A stretch of 64,000 nucleotides of DNA from Jiella flava. GTDB taxonomy: Bacteria; Pseudomonadota; Alphaproteobacteria; Rhizobiales; Rhizobiaceae. Positions 1-8,413 of the stretch are shown one piece after another. Position numbers and translations under genes: made by a program. The stretch spans positions 248,001-312,000 of the forward strand of contig NZ_JAFMPP010000003.1 in the NCBI RefSeq assembly GCF_017349315.1, written 5' to 3'. The notes beneath the pieces are model-generated. The model searched no databases. It was not told the origin of the DNA and saw only the letters and a list, made by a program, of their open reading frames with translations. How positions within the stretch are numbered: position 1 is the first letter of the stretch; each line of letters begins with the position of its first letter.

Positions 1-1
1 C

Positions 2-460
2 GACCTCACGCAGACGGCGTTCGGCGCCGCGCCACACAGTGACGGCACCGAGGCGGCGATCATCGACGCTCTGCGTGCGGCTGGCGCGCTGACGCTGTCG
101 CTCGTCGCGGTCGATCCGCAGGGTCAAATCGTCGGCCATGTCGCCTTTTCGCCGGCCGGCCTGTCGAGCGGCGCGGCCGATTGCTATGCGCTCGGGCCGA
201 TCGCCGTCTGGCCGGAGCGGCAGGGCGAGGGGATCGGCTCGGCGCTGGTGGTCGAGGGCCTCGCCCAGCTGAAGGCGGTCGACGCCAAAGCCTGTGTGCT
301 CGTCGGCGATCCGGGTTTTTACGGGCGATTCGGCTTTGCCAGCGACCCGGCTCTGACCTATCGGGATCTGCCGGCGAAATATGTGCAATGCCTCGTCATC
401 GTCCCGCCGGCTTCGATGGGCGAGATTACCTTTCACGCGGCCTTCGACGTCGCGGTCTGA
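2..460 (+). CDS. GNAT-family N-acetyltransferase (5' partial)
   Basis: The frame is open from base 2 to a TGA at 458-460 and gives 152 residues; the start lies left of the window. The fold signature is the acetyl-CoA pyrophosphate loop, read as RQGEGIGSAL after a beta strand ending GPIAVWP, which fits the Q/R-x-x-G-x-G/A motif A of GNAT enzymes. The following segment FYGRFGF is typical of the YhbS-like subfamily. The acceptor substrate cannot be told. The stop is 11 bases before aglA on the same strand, so the two are probably co-transcribed, which is odd because this enzyme class is not a known part of alpha-glucoside operons. Confidence 0.85.
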   Translation, partial: DLTQTAFGAAPHSDGTEAAIIDALRAAGALTLSLVAVDPQGQIVGHVAFSPAGLSSGAADCYALGPIAVWPERQGEGIGSALVVEGLAQLKAVDAKACVLVGDPGFYGRFGFASDPALTYRDLPAKYVQCLVIVPPASMGEITFHAAFDVAV

Positions 461-471
461 TGGAGACTGCC

Positions 472-2148
472 ATGGACAATCCCGCTGACATGGTCCGCGT
501 GGACACCTCTCCGCAGCCCGGTCGGCCGGCGCGCGACTGGTGGCGGGGCTGCGTGCTCTACCAGATCTATCCGCGCTCCTTTCAGGATTCGAACGGCGAC
601 GGCATCGGCGATCTGGCCGGCATCACCCGCCGGCTCGGCCATGTCGCCTCGCTGGGCGTCGACGCGATCTGGATCTCGCCCTTCATGACCTCGCCGATGA
701 AGGATTTCGGCTACGACATCGCCGATTATCGCGACGTCGACCCGATCTTCGGAACGCTCGCCGATTTCGACGCGCTGGTCGCCGAGGCGCATCGGCTGGG
801 CCTCAAGGTCGTCATCGACCAGGTGCTGTCGCACAGCTCGGACCAGCATCCCTGGTTCAAGGCGAGCCGCTCGAGCCGCGACAACCATCAGGCCGATTGG
901 TATGTCTGGGCCGATGCCAAGCCCGACGGCACACCGCCGAACAACTGGCTCTCGGTCTTCGGCGGCTCGTCCTGGGAATGGGATTCGCGCCGGCGGCAAT
1001 ATTACCTGCACAACTTTCTGACCAGTCAGCCGGATCTCAATTTCCACAATCCGGCGGTGCGCAAGGCGCTGCTCGCCGATGTGCGCTTCTGGCTCGATCG
1101 CGGCGTTGACGGCTTCCGGCTGGATACGGCGAATTTCTACTTCCACGATGCGGCGCTGACCGACAATCCGCCGCTTGATGCGGCCTTGCAGTCCGAGGTG
1201 ATGGCCTCGCGCAACCAGCCCTACAACTGGCAGGACCATCGCCACGACAAGAACCGGCCGGAGGTTCTGACCTTCTTCGCCGAATTGCGGGCGCTGCTCG
1301 ACGACTACGGCGCCATGGCCGTCGGCGAGGTCGGCGAGCGGATCCGCGGCGTCGAGCTGATGGCCGAATACACCACCGGCTCCGACCGGTTGCATATGTG
1401 CTACGCCTTCGACTTTCTCTCCGGCGCGATGCCGCCGGCCGAGGCGGTGCGGACGATCCTCGAGCGCTTCGAGGCAGCGGGGCCGGATGGCTGGGCCTGC
1501 TGGGCCTTTTCCAATCATGACGTCGAGCGCCATGCCACGCGCTGGACCGCTGGCCAGGATGGGAGCGAGCGCATCTTGCGGCTCGCCGCCGGCATTCTGA
1601 TGACCCTGCGCGGATCGGTCTGCCTCTATCAGGGGGAGGAGCTTGGCCTCACCGAGGCGGAGATCGCTTACGAGGATCTTGTCGATCCCTATGGCATCAA
1701 TTTCTGGCCCGAGGTGAAGGGCCGCGACGGCTGCCGCACGCCGATGGCCTGGGAGAGCCACGCGCCCAACGCCGGCTTTTCCACCGCCAGGCCCTGGCTG
1801 CCGGTGCCGGCCGATCACGCCTTTCGCGCCGTCGATGCGATGGAAGCCGAGCCGGATTCGCTCCTGCATGTCTATCGCCGCCTGATCGCCTTTCGCGCCG
1901 CCCATCCGGTGCTGGCCAAGGGCGCGATCCGCTGTCTCGATGCGGCCGATGACATCCTTGCTTTTATCCGTGAGGGTCAGGGCGAGGGCGAGCGGCTGCT
2001 CTGCGTCTTCAACCTGTCGGATCGGCCGGCGACGTTCGATCTCACAACGCATGATCCGCAGCCGCTCGAAGGTCACGGCTTTGCCGGGCAGCGGGAGGGG
2101 GGGCGGCTTCGCCTCGCCGCCCATGACGGCTTTATCGGCGCCCTTTAG
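472..2148 (+). CDS. aglA: alpha-glucosidase, GH13 family (AglA-like)
   Basis: A 558-residue cytoplasmic glycoside hydrolase that cleaves imported alpha-glucosides (maltose, sucrose or trehalose type). GH13 regions are all present: D-Q-V-L-S-H near residue 116, GFRLDTAN with nucleophile Asp218, the general acid Glu286 in VGEVGE, and FSNHD with His349-Asp350. The N-terminal WWRGCVLYQIYPRSF and the region around residue 185 closely resemble rhizobial AglA from memory. I chose the ATG at 472 because GGAG sits 6 bases upstream; an ATG at 460 overlaps the previous stop but lacks a ribosome site. There is no signal peptide. The next gene encodes the matching ATPase, so this is the distal end of an aglEFGAK-type operon whose transport genes lie left of the window. 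Confidence 0.93.
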   Translation: MDNPADMVRVDTSPQPGRPARDWWRGCVLYQIYPRSFQDSNGDGIGDLAGITRRLGHVASLGVDAIWISPFMTSPMKDFGYDIADYRDVDPIFGTLADFDALVAEAHRLGLKVVIDQVLSHSSDQHPWFKASRSSRDNHQADWYVWADAKPDGTPPNNWLSVFGGSSWEWDSRRRQYYLHNFLTSQPDLNFHNPAVRKALLADVRFWLDRGVDGFRLDTANFYFHDAALTDNPPLDAALQSEVMASRNQPYNWQDHRHDKNRPEVLTFFAELRALLDDYGAMAVGEVGERIRGVELMAEYTTGSDRLHMCYAFDFLSGAMPPAEAVRTILERFEAAGPDGWACWAFSNHDVERHATRWTAGQDGSERILRLAAGILMTLRGSVCLYQGEELGLTEAEIAYEDLVDPYGINFWPEVKGRDGCRTPMAWESHAPNAGFSTARPWLPVPADHAFRAVDAMEAEPDSLLHVYRRLIAFRAAHPVLAKGAIRCLDAADDILAFIREGQGEGERLLCVFNLSDRPATFDLTTHDPQPLEGHGFAGQREGGRLRLAAHDGFIGAL

Positions 2149-2181
2149 GGCGTTGGACGCAGCAGGATTTGGGAGGATCCG

Positions 2182-3291
2182 ATGGCCAGTCTCAAGCTTA
2201 GCCAGATCAAGAAGGCCTATGGCTCCGTCGAGGTGTTGCACGGCATCGATCTCGATATCCGGGCCGGCGAGTTCGTCGTCTTCGTCGGGCCGTCCGGATG
2301 CGGAAAGTCGACGCTGCTGCGGGTGATCGCCGGGTTGGAGGACATCACCGGCGGGACGCTGGAGATCGGCGATCAGGTCGTCAACGCGCTGACCCCGAAG
2401 CAGCGCGGCATCGCCATGGTGTTCCAGTCCTACGCGCTCTATCCGCATATGACGGTCTTTCAGAACATGGCCTTCGGCCTGACCTTGGAAAAGGGCACGC
2501 CGACGTCGGAAATCGACCGGCGGGTGAAGGAGGCCGCCCGCATCCTGCAGATCGAGCCCTATCTCGACCGGCTGCCCAAGGCGCTCTCCGGCGGCCAGCG
2601 CCAGCGCGTCGCCATCGGCCGGGCGATCACCCGCGATCCGCAGGTGTTTTTGTTCGATGAGCCGCTGTCCAATCTCGACGCTGCATTGCGGGTCCAGACC
2701 CGCATCGAGATTGCCCGCCTGCATGAGAAGATGGCCGGCACGACGATGATCTACGTCACCCATGATCAGGTCGAGGCGATGACGCTGGCGGATCGGATCG
2801 TTGTGCTCAACAAGGGCCATGTCGAGCAGGTCGGCGCGCCGATGGACCTCTACAATGCGCCGGACAATCTGTTCGTGGCGAAATTCTTGGGCTCGCCCTC
2901 GATGAACATTCTGCCGGCGACGATCGAGCGGGCGGGGGCGACGACCCGGGTGCTGCCGGATGGCGCCAGCGCCGTCGATCTGCCGATCGCAACGCCGCAT
3001 TCCATTGCCGGGAGTCCCGCCCATCTCGGCGTGCGGCCGGAGGATCTCAGCCTCACCGACGCCCCCGACGCGCCGTTCAGGGGCGAGGTGGCTCTGACCG
3101 AATCCCTGGGCGAGGTGACGCTGATCTATGTCGATATCGGCCGTGCCGACGAACCCTTCGTCGCCAAGCTGCCCGGCGAAGTCAAAATCGCCCGCGGTAC
3201 GCATGTCGCTCTCGCCACCAAGCCGCAGGCGATGCGTCTTTTCGACGAAGCGGGCCAGGCGATCCGGCTGGCGATGCGCCGCGCCGCCTGA
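2182..3291 (+). CDS. aglK: ABC transporter ATP-binding protein, MalK/UgpC family (AglK-like)
   Basis: A 369-residue ATPase that would drive alpha-glucoside import through AglFG-type permeases. Walker A is GPSGCGKST at 36-44, the signature is LSGGQRQRV from 135, Walker B is VFLFDE at 155-160, and VTHDQ follows as the switch. The last third is a TOBE-type regulatory domain as in MalK and UgpC. The start has a strong GGAGG 5 bases upstream. It follows aglA by 33 bases, which supports the AglK assignment. The family energises many sugar importers, so the substrate rests on gene context. Confidence 0.9.
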   Translation: MASLKLSQIKKAYGSVEVLHGIDLDIRAGEFVVFVGPSGCGKSTLLRVIAGLEDITGGTLEIGDQVVNALTPKQRGIAMVFQSYALYPHMTVFQNMAFGLTLEKGTPTSEIDRRVKEAARILQIEPYLDRLPKALSGGQRQRVAIGRAITRDPQVFLFDEPLSNLDAALRVQTRIEIARLHEKMAGTTMIYVTHDQVEAMTLADRIVVLNKGHVEQVGAPMDLYNAPDNLFVAKFLGSPSMNILPATIERAGATTRVLPDGASAVDLPIATPHSIAGSPAHLGVRPEDLSLTDAPDAPFRGEVALTESLGEVTLIYVDIGRADEPFVAKLPGEVKIARGTHVALATKPQAMRLFDEAGQAIRLAMRRAA

Positions 3292-3534
3292 CGGAGCGGG
3301 CTTGCTGATGGCGCGGCGGTTCTTGGTCGAAAGGGTGCCGATGGTCGACGGCGCGTTGACATATCCGTGTCTCCCCTTTGATCGCACCGATCGGTAACGT
3401 CGTTCTGTCTTCAGACGAAAACGAGGATGCTGGCGTCTGCCGGTCGTCGTCTCCCGCCGATCGGGCCGGACGGTGCCTTGAAAACCTTTCGGGCCGCCTC
3501 GCTGTGCGTTCGACATGAAAAGAGACGATGGATC

Positions 3535-4371
3535 ATGCCGACCGCAGGGCTGAAATCGAACGAGCCGCCCGCAGGCGCCAAAAATCCGACCGGATTAAAC
3601 GCGGCGGCCTTGCGCGCCGATGGCGATGCGGCCTCGGCCGCCGAGGCCGGCTCCGGCAAGCGCGGCGGGCTGACGCGCTATCTGCCGATCGCCGGATTGC
3701 TCGTCGTCTTCGCGCTCGCCTCTGCGCTCGGACTTCACCGCTATTTGTCGCTGGATGCGTTTCTGGATAGCCGGCAGGCGCTGAAGGCCTGGGTTGAGGC
3801 GCATTGGGTCCTCGCCGGGCTCGGCTTCATCCTGCTCTACGCGGGGCTCGTCGCCGTCGCCTTTCCGGCCGCATCGCTGGTCACGGTGGCCTCGGGCTTC
3901 CTGTTTGGCTGGTTCATCGGCGGGGCGCTGACGGTGATCGGCGCGACGCTGGGTGCGACCGTCCTGTTCATCGCCGCGCGTACCGCCTTCGGCGATATTT
4001 TGCGCAAGAAGACCGGCGGCGCGGTCGCCCGCTTTGCGGAAGGGTTTCGCGACGATGCCTTCGCCTATCTGATCGTCCTCAGGCTGACGCCGGCGCTGCC
4101 CTTCTTCGTCGTCAATGTCGCGCCGGCCTTTTTCGACGTTTCGGTGTCGACCTATGTGATCACCACCTTCCTCGGCATTATTCCCGGCTCGATGGTTTAT
4201 GCCTTCCTCGGCAGCGGGCTCGATCAGGCGCTCGTCAATGCCGGCGAGGGCGCGTTTTCGATCGCCGATCTGGTGACCCCCGAAATGACCATCGCCTTTG
4301 TCGGGCTTGCCGGCCTCGCCATTCTCGGCGTCCTCTTGAAGAAGACGGTGCTGCGCAAGCGTGCCGCCTGA
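3535..4371 (+). CDS. TVP38/TMEM64 (VTT/DedA-like) membrane protein
   Basis: A 278-residue integral membrane protein. The first 45 residues are polar, followed by a hydrophobic span (YLPIAGLLVVFALASALG) and a VTT domain with the family features FPAASLVTVASGFLFG, a glycine-rich stretch and RLTPALPFFVVN. VTT proteins are linked to lipid scrambling or envelope homeostasis; the bacterial role is uncertain. The ATG at 3535 is preferred over an upstream ATG at 3427 because the extra 36 residues look like non-coding sequence. It lies 42 bases upstream of a MerA-like flavoprotein, a pairing I recall from many bacteria that suggests a shared function. Confidence 0.88.
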   Translation: MPTAGLKSNEPPAGAKNPTGLNAAALRADGDAASAAEAGSGKRGGLTRYLPIAGLLVVFALASALGLHRYLSLDAFLDSRQALKAWVEAHWVLAGLGFILLYAGLVAVAFPAASLVTVASGFLFGWFIGGALTVIGATLGATVLFIAARTAFGDILRKKTGGAVARFAEGFRDDAFAYLIVLRLTPALPFFVVNVAPAFFDVSVSTYVITTFLGIIPGSMVYAFLGSGLDQALVNAGEGAFSIADLVTPEMTIAFVGLAGLAILGVLLKKTVLRKRAA

Positions 4372-4413
4372 GCCGGTTCTGGCTCGCCCTCACAAGAACA
4401 GCTTGGAGCATCC

Positions 4414-5838
4414 ATGAGACGGACTTTGACACCGGACCTGTGCGTCATCGGCGGTGGTTCCGGCGGGCTGACGACGGCGGCAGCGGCGGCGGCGTTCGGG
4501 GTCGACGTCGTTCTCGTCGAAGCCGGCAAGATGGGCGGCGATTGTCTGAATGACGGCTGCGTGCCTTCAAAGGCGTTGCTCGCCGCCGGCAAACACGCTG
4601 CCGCCATTCGCGAGTCGGCGCAATTCGGCATCACGGCCGGCGAGCCGCAGATCGATTTTGCCGCGGTCAAGGATCACGTCGCCGGCGTCATCGCCGCGAT
4701 TGCCCCGAACGATTCCGTCGAACGGTTTGAGAAGCTCGGCGTGACGGTGGTCGAGGCGCATGCCAGTTTCATCGACGCGGACACCGTTGCGGCCGGCGGC
4801 ACGATCATCAAGGCGCGGCGCTTCGTCATCGCCGCCGGCTCGTCGCCGCGGGTGCCGCAAATTCCTGGGCTCGCCGAGACGCCGTTCTTCACCAATGAGA
4901 CGATCTTCGACCTGCGCGGGCGGCCGGACCATTTGATCATCATCGGCGGCGGGCCGATCGGGATCGAGATGGCGCAGGCCCATCGCCGACTGGGATGCGC
5001 GGTCACCGTCCTCGAAGCCGGCGCGTTCCTTGGCCGTGATGATCCACAGCTCGTTGCCGTGGTCCTGGCCAAGCTGCGCGCGGAGGGCGTGGCGCTGCGC
5101 GAGGGCGCCAAGGTCGTCGCCGTCAGTACCGGGCAGGCCGGTCTGACCCTGACGATTGAAACGGCATCGGGCCGCGAGACGGTGCCTGGCAGCCATCTTC
5201 TTGTCGCGGTCGGACGCAGGCCGAATGTCGGAGGCCTCGGCCTCGACGCGGCCGGCATCGATTTCGACGCGGCGGGGATCACGGTCGGCGCGGATCTGCG
5301 CACCACCAATCGGCGGGTCTATGCGGTCGGCGACGTCGCCGGCGGGCCGCAATTCACCCATGTCGCCAGCTATCAAGCCGGGTTGGTGCTGCGGCCGATC
5401 CTGTTTCGCCTGCCGCTGAAGGAGCGCCGCGATCATCTGCCGCGTGTCACTTTCACCGACCCGGAACTCGGTCAGGTCGGTGCGACCGAGGCCGAAGCGA
5501 GAGCGGCGGGCACGCTCAAGGACGTTCTCATCTGGCCCTATGCCGAAAACGACCGGGCGCAGGCCGAGCGTCGCCTGGAAGGACTGGTGAAGATCGTCGT
5601 GGGGCGCAAGGGGCGGATTATCGGGGCGGGTGTCGCAGGCGTGTCTGCCGGCGAGATCACCAACCTGATGTCGCTCGTGGTCGCCAAACGGATGACGGTT
5701 GCGGATCTGCGCGACTTCATCTCGCCCTATCCGACGCTTTCGGAAATTGGAAAACGTGCCGCAACGGATTACTATCGTCCCTATACGCAGAAGCCATGGG
5801 TTCGGGCGGCGGTTCGGCTGCTCGCGCGCTTCGGGTGA
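4414..5838 (+). CDS. FAD-dependent pyridine nucleotide-disulfide oxidoreductase (MerA-like, no metal-binding domain)
   Basis: A 474-residue class I flavoprotein disulfide reductase. The FAD-binding GGGSGG is at 13-18, the redox-active pair is C44-x4-C49 in GGDCLNDGCVPSK, a second dinucleotide fold carries IIGGGPIG, and AVGDVAGG marks the second FAD contact. The C-terminal dimer motif reads PYPTLSE: the catalytic His of lipoamide dehydrogenase (HPT) is replaced by Tyr, as in mercuric reductase. There is no N-terminal heavy-metal domain and no C-terminal Cys pair, so true Hg(II) reduction is unlikely. GGAG lies 5 bases before the ATG. It probably reduces an unknown small disulfide or electrophile, with the TVP38 protein as partner. 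Confidence 0.88.
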   Translation: MRRTLTPDLCVIGGGSGGLTTAAAAAAFGVDVVLVEAGKMGGDCLNDGCVPSKALLAAGKHAAAIRESAQFGITAGEPQIDFAAVKDHVAGVIAAIAPNDSVERFEKLGVTVVEAHASFIDADTVAAGGTIIKARRFVIAAGSSPRVPQIPGLAETPFFTNETIFDLRGRPDHLIIIGGGPIGIEMAQAHRRLGCAVTVLEAGAFLGRDDPQLVAVVLAKLRAEGVALREGAKVVAVSTGQAGLTLTIETASGRETVPGSHLLVAVGRRPNVGGLGLDAAGIDFDAAGITVGADLRTTNRRVYAVGDVAGGPQFTHVASYQAGLVLRPILFRLPLKERRDHLPRVTFTDPELGQVGATEAEARAAGTLKDVLIWPYAENDRAQAERRLEGLVKIVVGRKGRIIGAGVAGVSAGEITNLMSLVVAKRMTVADLRDFISPYPTLSEIGKRAATDYYRPYTQKPWVRAAVRLLARFG

Positions 5839-5950
5839 TGACGCGGATCGTCGTGTCGCGCCGGGTTCGCGCGGGATCCGTGCAACCGCCGATGCTGCCG
5901 GTGGCTTCGTTGCGCAAGGCTTTGGGACGAGTGACGCCGAATCGGCGGCG

Positions 5951-7480
5951 GTGAACAGCAGAGCGGGGACCTTCTTGGACGATCCGGCGAGATCGGCAAA
6001 AGACGTGGCGGGCGAGGCGTCCGCGCCGAGGCCGCGACGGCGGCTGTCGACGCGGATCCTGGTCATCACCGCGCTTGCCGTCATGCTTGCCGAGATCTTG
6101 ATCTTCGTCCCGTCGATCTCGAAGTTTCGCTATGACTGGCTGACCGCCAAGACCGAGACGGTGGCGGTGGCGGGGCTGGCGTCGGAAGAGGTCGATGCGG
6201 GGCCGGGCTCGGTTCTGTCACCCAATCAGCAGACCGAGCTGCTCAAGGCGCTCGATGCGGAGCTGATCGCGATCAACGACAAGGATGCCTCGCGCCTGCT
6301 CGCCCGTGCCAACAATGTCGGGGTCGTCCAGATGCAGATCGATCTCGGCAAAGAATCGGTCTGGGATTCGATTGCCGGCGCTTTCGACACGTTGCTTCTC
6401 GGCGGGGACCGGATCATGCGGGTCCAGGGCCCTGTCGGCGACGGCTCCGTGCGCGCCGAGGTGGTGATGTCGGAACGCCCACTGCGCAAGGCGATGCTCG
6501 TCTATTCCCGCAACGTCTTCATGTTGTCGCTGGCGATCGCATTGTTTGCCGCGATCCTCGTCTACAGCGCGATCAGCCGTTATCTGGTACGCCCGATCGA
6601 TTCGATCACCCGATCGATGGTCCGCTTTGCGACCAATCCGACCGATCCCGATCGCATCATCGTGCCGAGCCAGCGCGGCGACGAACTCGGTCTCGCCGAG
6701 ACAGAGCTGGCGGCGATGCAGCGGCGCTTGCATGAGACCTTGCGCGAGCAGCGCCACCTCGCTGATCTCGGCTTGGCGGTCTCGAAGATCAACCACGATC
6801 TGCGCAACATCCTCGCCTCCAGCCAGATGATCTCCGATCGCCTCGCGACCATCGACGATCCGACTGTTCAGCGTTTCGCGCCGCTGCTGCTACGCAGTCT
6901 TGACCGGGCACTGAATTATACCCAGTCGGTGTTGGCGTATGGACGGGCGGTGGAACGCGCGCCGGTGCGCCGCGAGGTGCGGCTCGGCATGCTCGTCGTC
7001 GACGTCTTCGAGACACTGGCGCTCGAGCCGCGCTCGCAGATCTCGCTGATCAATGCGGTGCCGGATGATCTCTTGGCGGTGGTCGACCCCGATCAGTTTC
7101 ACCGGGCGCTGTTCAATCTCTGCCGCAACGCCGCCGAAGCGCTGGCCGGCAGTGCCGACGATAACGGCCTGGTGCTGCAGCGGATCCGGGTTGGCGCGGA
7201 CATCCGCGAGCCGGAAAGTGGTGGCTGGGGGCGGTTGTTCGTCTTCGTCGAGGACACGGGTCCGGGATTGCCCAACATTGCGCGCGAAAATCTGTTCAAG
7301 GCGTTTCGCGGCTCGGCCCGCTCGGGCGGCACGGGGCTGGGCCTGCCGATCGCGGCGGAGATCGTCGAGGCCCATGGCGGCAGGATCGAACTGGCGATGC
7401 GCGATCAGCCCGGCACGCGATTCGAGATCATCCTCTCCGACAAGTCCGCGCGGCTTGAACCGCTGGCGCGGTCCGCCTGA
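5951..7480 (+). CDS. membrane-bound sensor histidine kinase (orphan)
   Basis: A protein of about 509 residues: transmembrane segment 1 (about 36-55), an extracytoplasmic region of about 115 residues, transmembrane segment 2, a HAMP linker containing YLVRPIDSITRS, an H-box with phospho-acceptor His282 in KINHDLRNIL, and a HATPase domain with FNLCRNAAEAL, EDTGPGLP and GTGLGLPIA. The H-box is divergent, with D-L-R-N where most kinases have E-L-R-T-P. No response regulator is adjacent. The start is uncertain: a GTG at 5951 has a poor ribosome site, and a TTG at 5975 preceded by GGGG is an alternative. The signal sensed is unknown. Confidence 0.85.
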   Translation: MNSRAGTFLDDPARSAKDVAGEASAPRPRRRLSTRILVITALAVMLAEILIFVPSISKFRYDWLTAKTETVAVAGLASEEVDAGPGSVLSPNQQTELLKALDAELIAINDKDASRLLARANNVGVVQMQIDLGKESVWDSIAGAFDTLLLGGDRIMRVQGPVGDGSVRAEVVMSERPLRKAMLVYSRNVFMLSLAIALFAAILVYSAISRYLVRPIDSITRSMVRFATNPTDPDRIIVPSQRGDELGLAETELAAMQRRLHETLREQRHLADLGLAVSKINHDLRNILASSQMISDRLATIDDPTVQRFAPLLLRSLDRALNYTQSVLAYGRAVERAPVRREVRLGMLVVDVFETLALEPRSQISLINAVPDDLLAVVDPDQFHRALFNLCRNAAEALAGSADDNGLVLQRIRVGADIREPESGGWGRLFVFVEDTGPGLPNIARENLFKAFRGSARSGGTGLGLPIAAEIVEAHGGRIELAMRDQPGTRFEIILSDKSARLEPLARSA

Positions 7481-7588
7481 TCGCTGCGCCGAATGAACCC
7501 ATGGACCGGACGAACCCATGGGCCGGATGGCGCGCCCGGCGCGCGAATTTGCGTGCAAGCGAGCCATGGGCTGGGTTAAAGGCGGCCG

Positions 7589-8413
7589 ATGATCTTCATC
7601 GATGGCACCAGCCTCTTCTTCTTCATCGCGGTCCTTCTTTTGGCGGCAGCCGTTGCCGGTTTTCTGGCCGGCCTGTTCGGCATTGGCGGCGGTGCGATCT
7701 TCGTGCCGGTACTCTACCAGGTGTTCCTGGCGGTCGGTGTCAGCGATCATGTCGCGATGCATTTGGCGATCGGCTCGTCCATCGCGATCATCGTGCCCAC
7801 GTCGCTGCGCTCGCTGCATTCGCATCTGCAGCGTGGCGCGGTCGATACGAGGCTGTTGAGGCAATGGCTTTTGGCGATTCCTCTCGGCGCGGTTGCCGGT
7901 GCCTTTGTCGCGTCGATCGCCAATGCGGCGGAGCTCAAGGGCATCTTCGCGCTGCTCGCCCTGCTTTTCGGTCTGAAGATGCTGCTCGGCCGGTTCTCGG
8001 TGCAGATCGCGGATGATCTGCCAGGCCCGGTCGGGCGCTCGTTCGCCGGATTTGCCATCGGCTTTTTCTCGGCGCTGATGGGCATCGGTGGCGGCGTTCT
8101 CAACAACACCTTCATGACGCTTTATGGCCGTTCGATCCATCAGGCGGTGGCGACCAGCGCGGGCGTCGGCGCGCTGATCGCTGTGCCGGGTGTTCTGGGC
8201 TATGTCGTCGGTGGATGGGGCGAGGCCGCCTTGCCGGCTTTGAGCGCCGGCTATGTCAATCTGTTTGCCGTCGCCGTCGTCGCACCGGCTTCGATCCTTG
8301 GCGTCCCGGCCGGCTCAAGGCTTGCCCATCGGCTGTCGCGCCGCCAACTCGAACTCGGATTTGGTATCTTTCTTTTAATCGTCGCCGCGCGTTTCGCTCT
8401 CAGCCTGACGTAA
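7589..8413 (+). CDS. sulfite exporter TauE/SafE (TSUP) family permease
   Basis: A 274-residue polytopic membrane protein with the two TSUP half-repeats, each opened by a glycine-rich helix: AGLFGIGGGAIFVPVL near residue 30 and SALMGIGGGVLNNTFM near residue 160. The family moves organosulfur or sulfite-like anions across the inner membrane; the substrate is not evident. An AAGG precedes the ATG. Its 3' end overlaps the end of the converging GGDEF-EAL gene by 14 bases, so transcription from both sides meets here and no terminator is visible. Confidence 0.88.
   Translation: MIFIDGTSLFFFIAVLLLAAAVAGFLAGLFGIGGGAIFVPVLYQVFLAVGVSDHVAMHLAIGSSIAIIVPTSLRSLHSHLQRGAVDTRLLRQWLLAIPLGAVAGAFVASIANAAELKGIFALLALLFGLKMLLGRFSVQIADDLPGPVGRSFAGFAIGFFSALMGIGGGVLNNTFMTLYGRSIHQAVATSAGVGALIAVPGVLGYVVGGWGEAALPALSAGYVNLFAVAVVAPASILGVPAGSRLAHRLSRRQLELGFGIFLLIVAARFALSLT

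Noticed and set aside
433..3516. Very long minus-strand open frame opposite aglA and aglK
   Set aside because: Arises from GC-rich third positions of the plus-strand genes; its translation is rich in Arg, Asp and His with no domain and no ribosome site.
4414..5838. Mercuric resistance gene merA
   Set aside because: No heavy-metal domain, no C-terminal Cys pair and no mer genes nearby.
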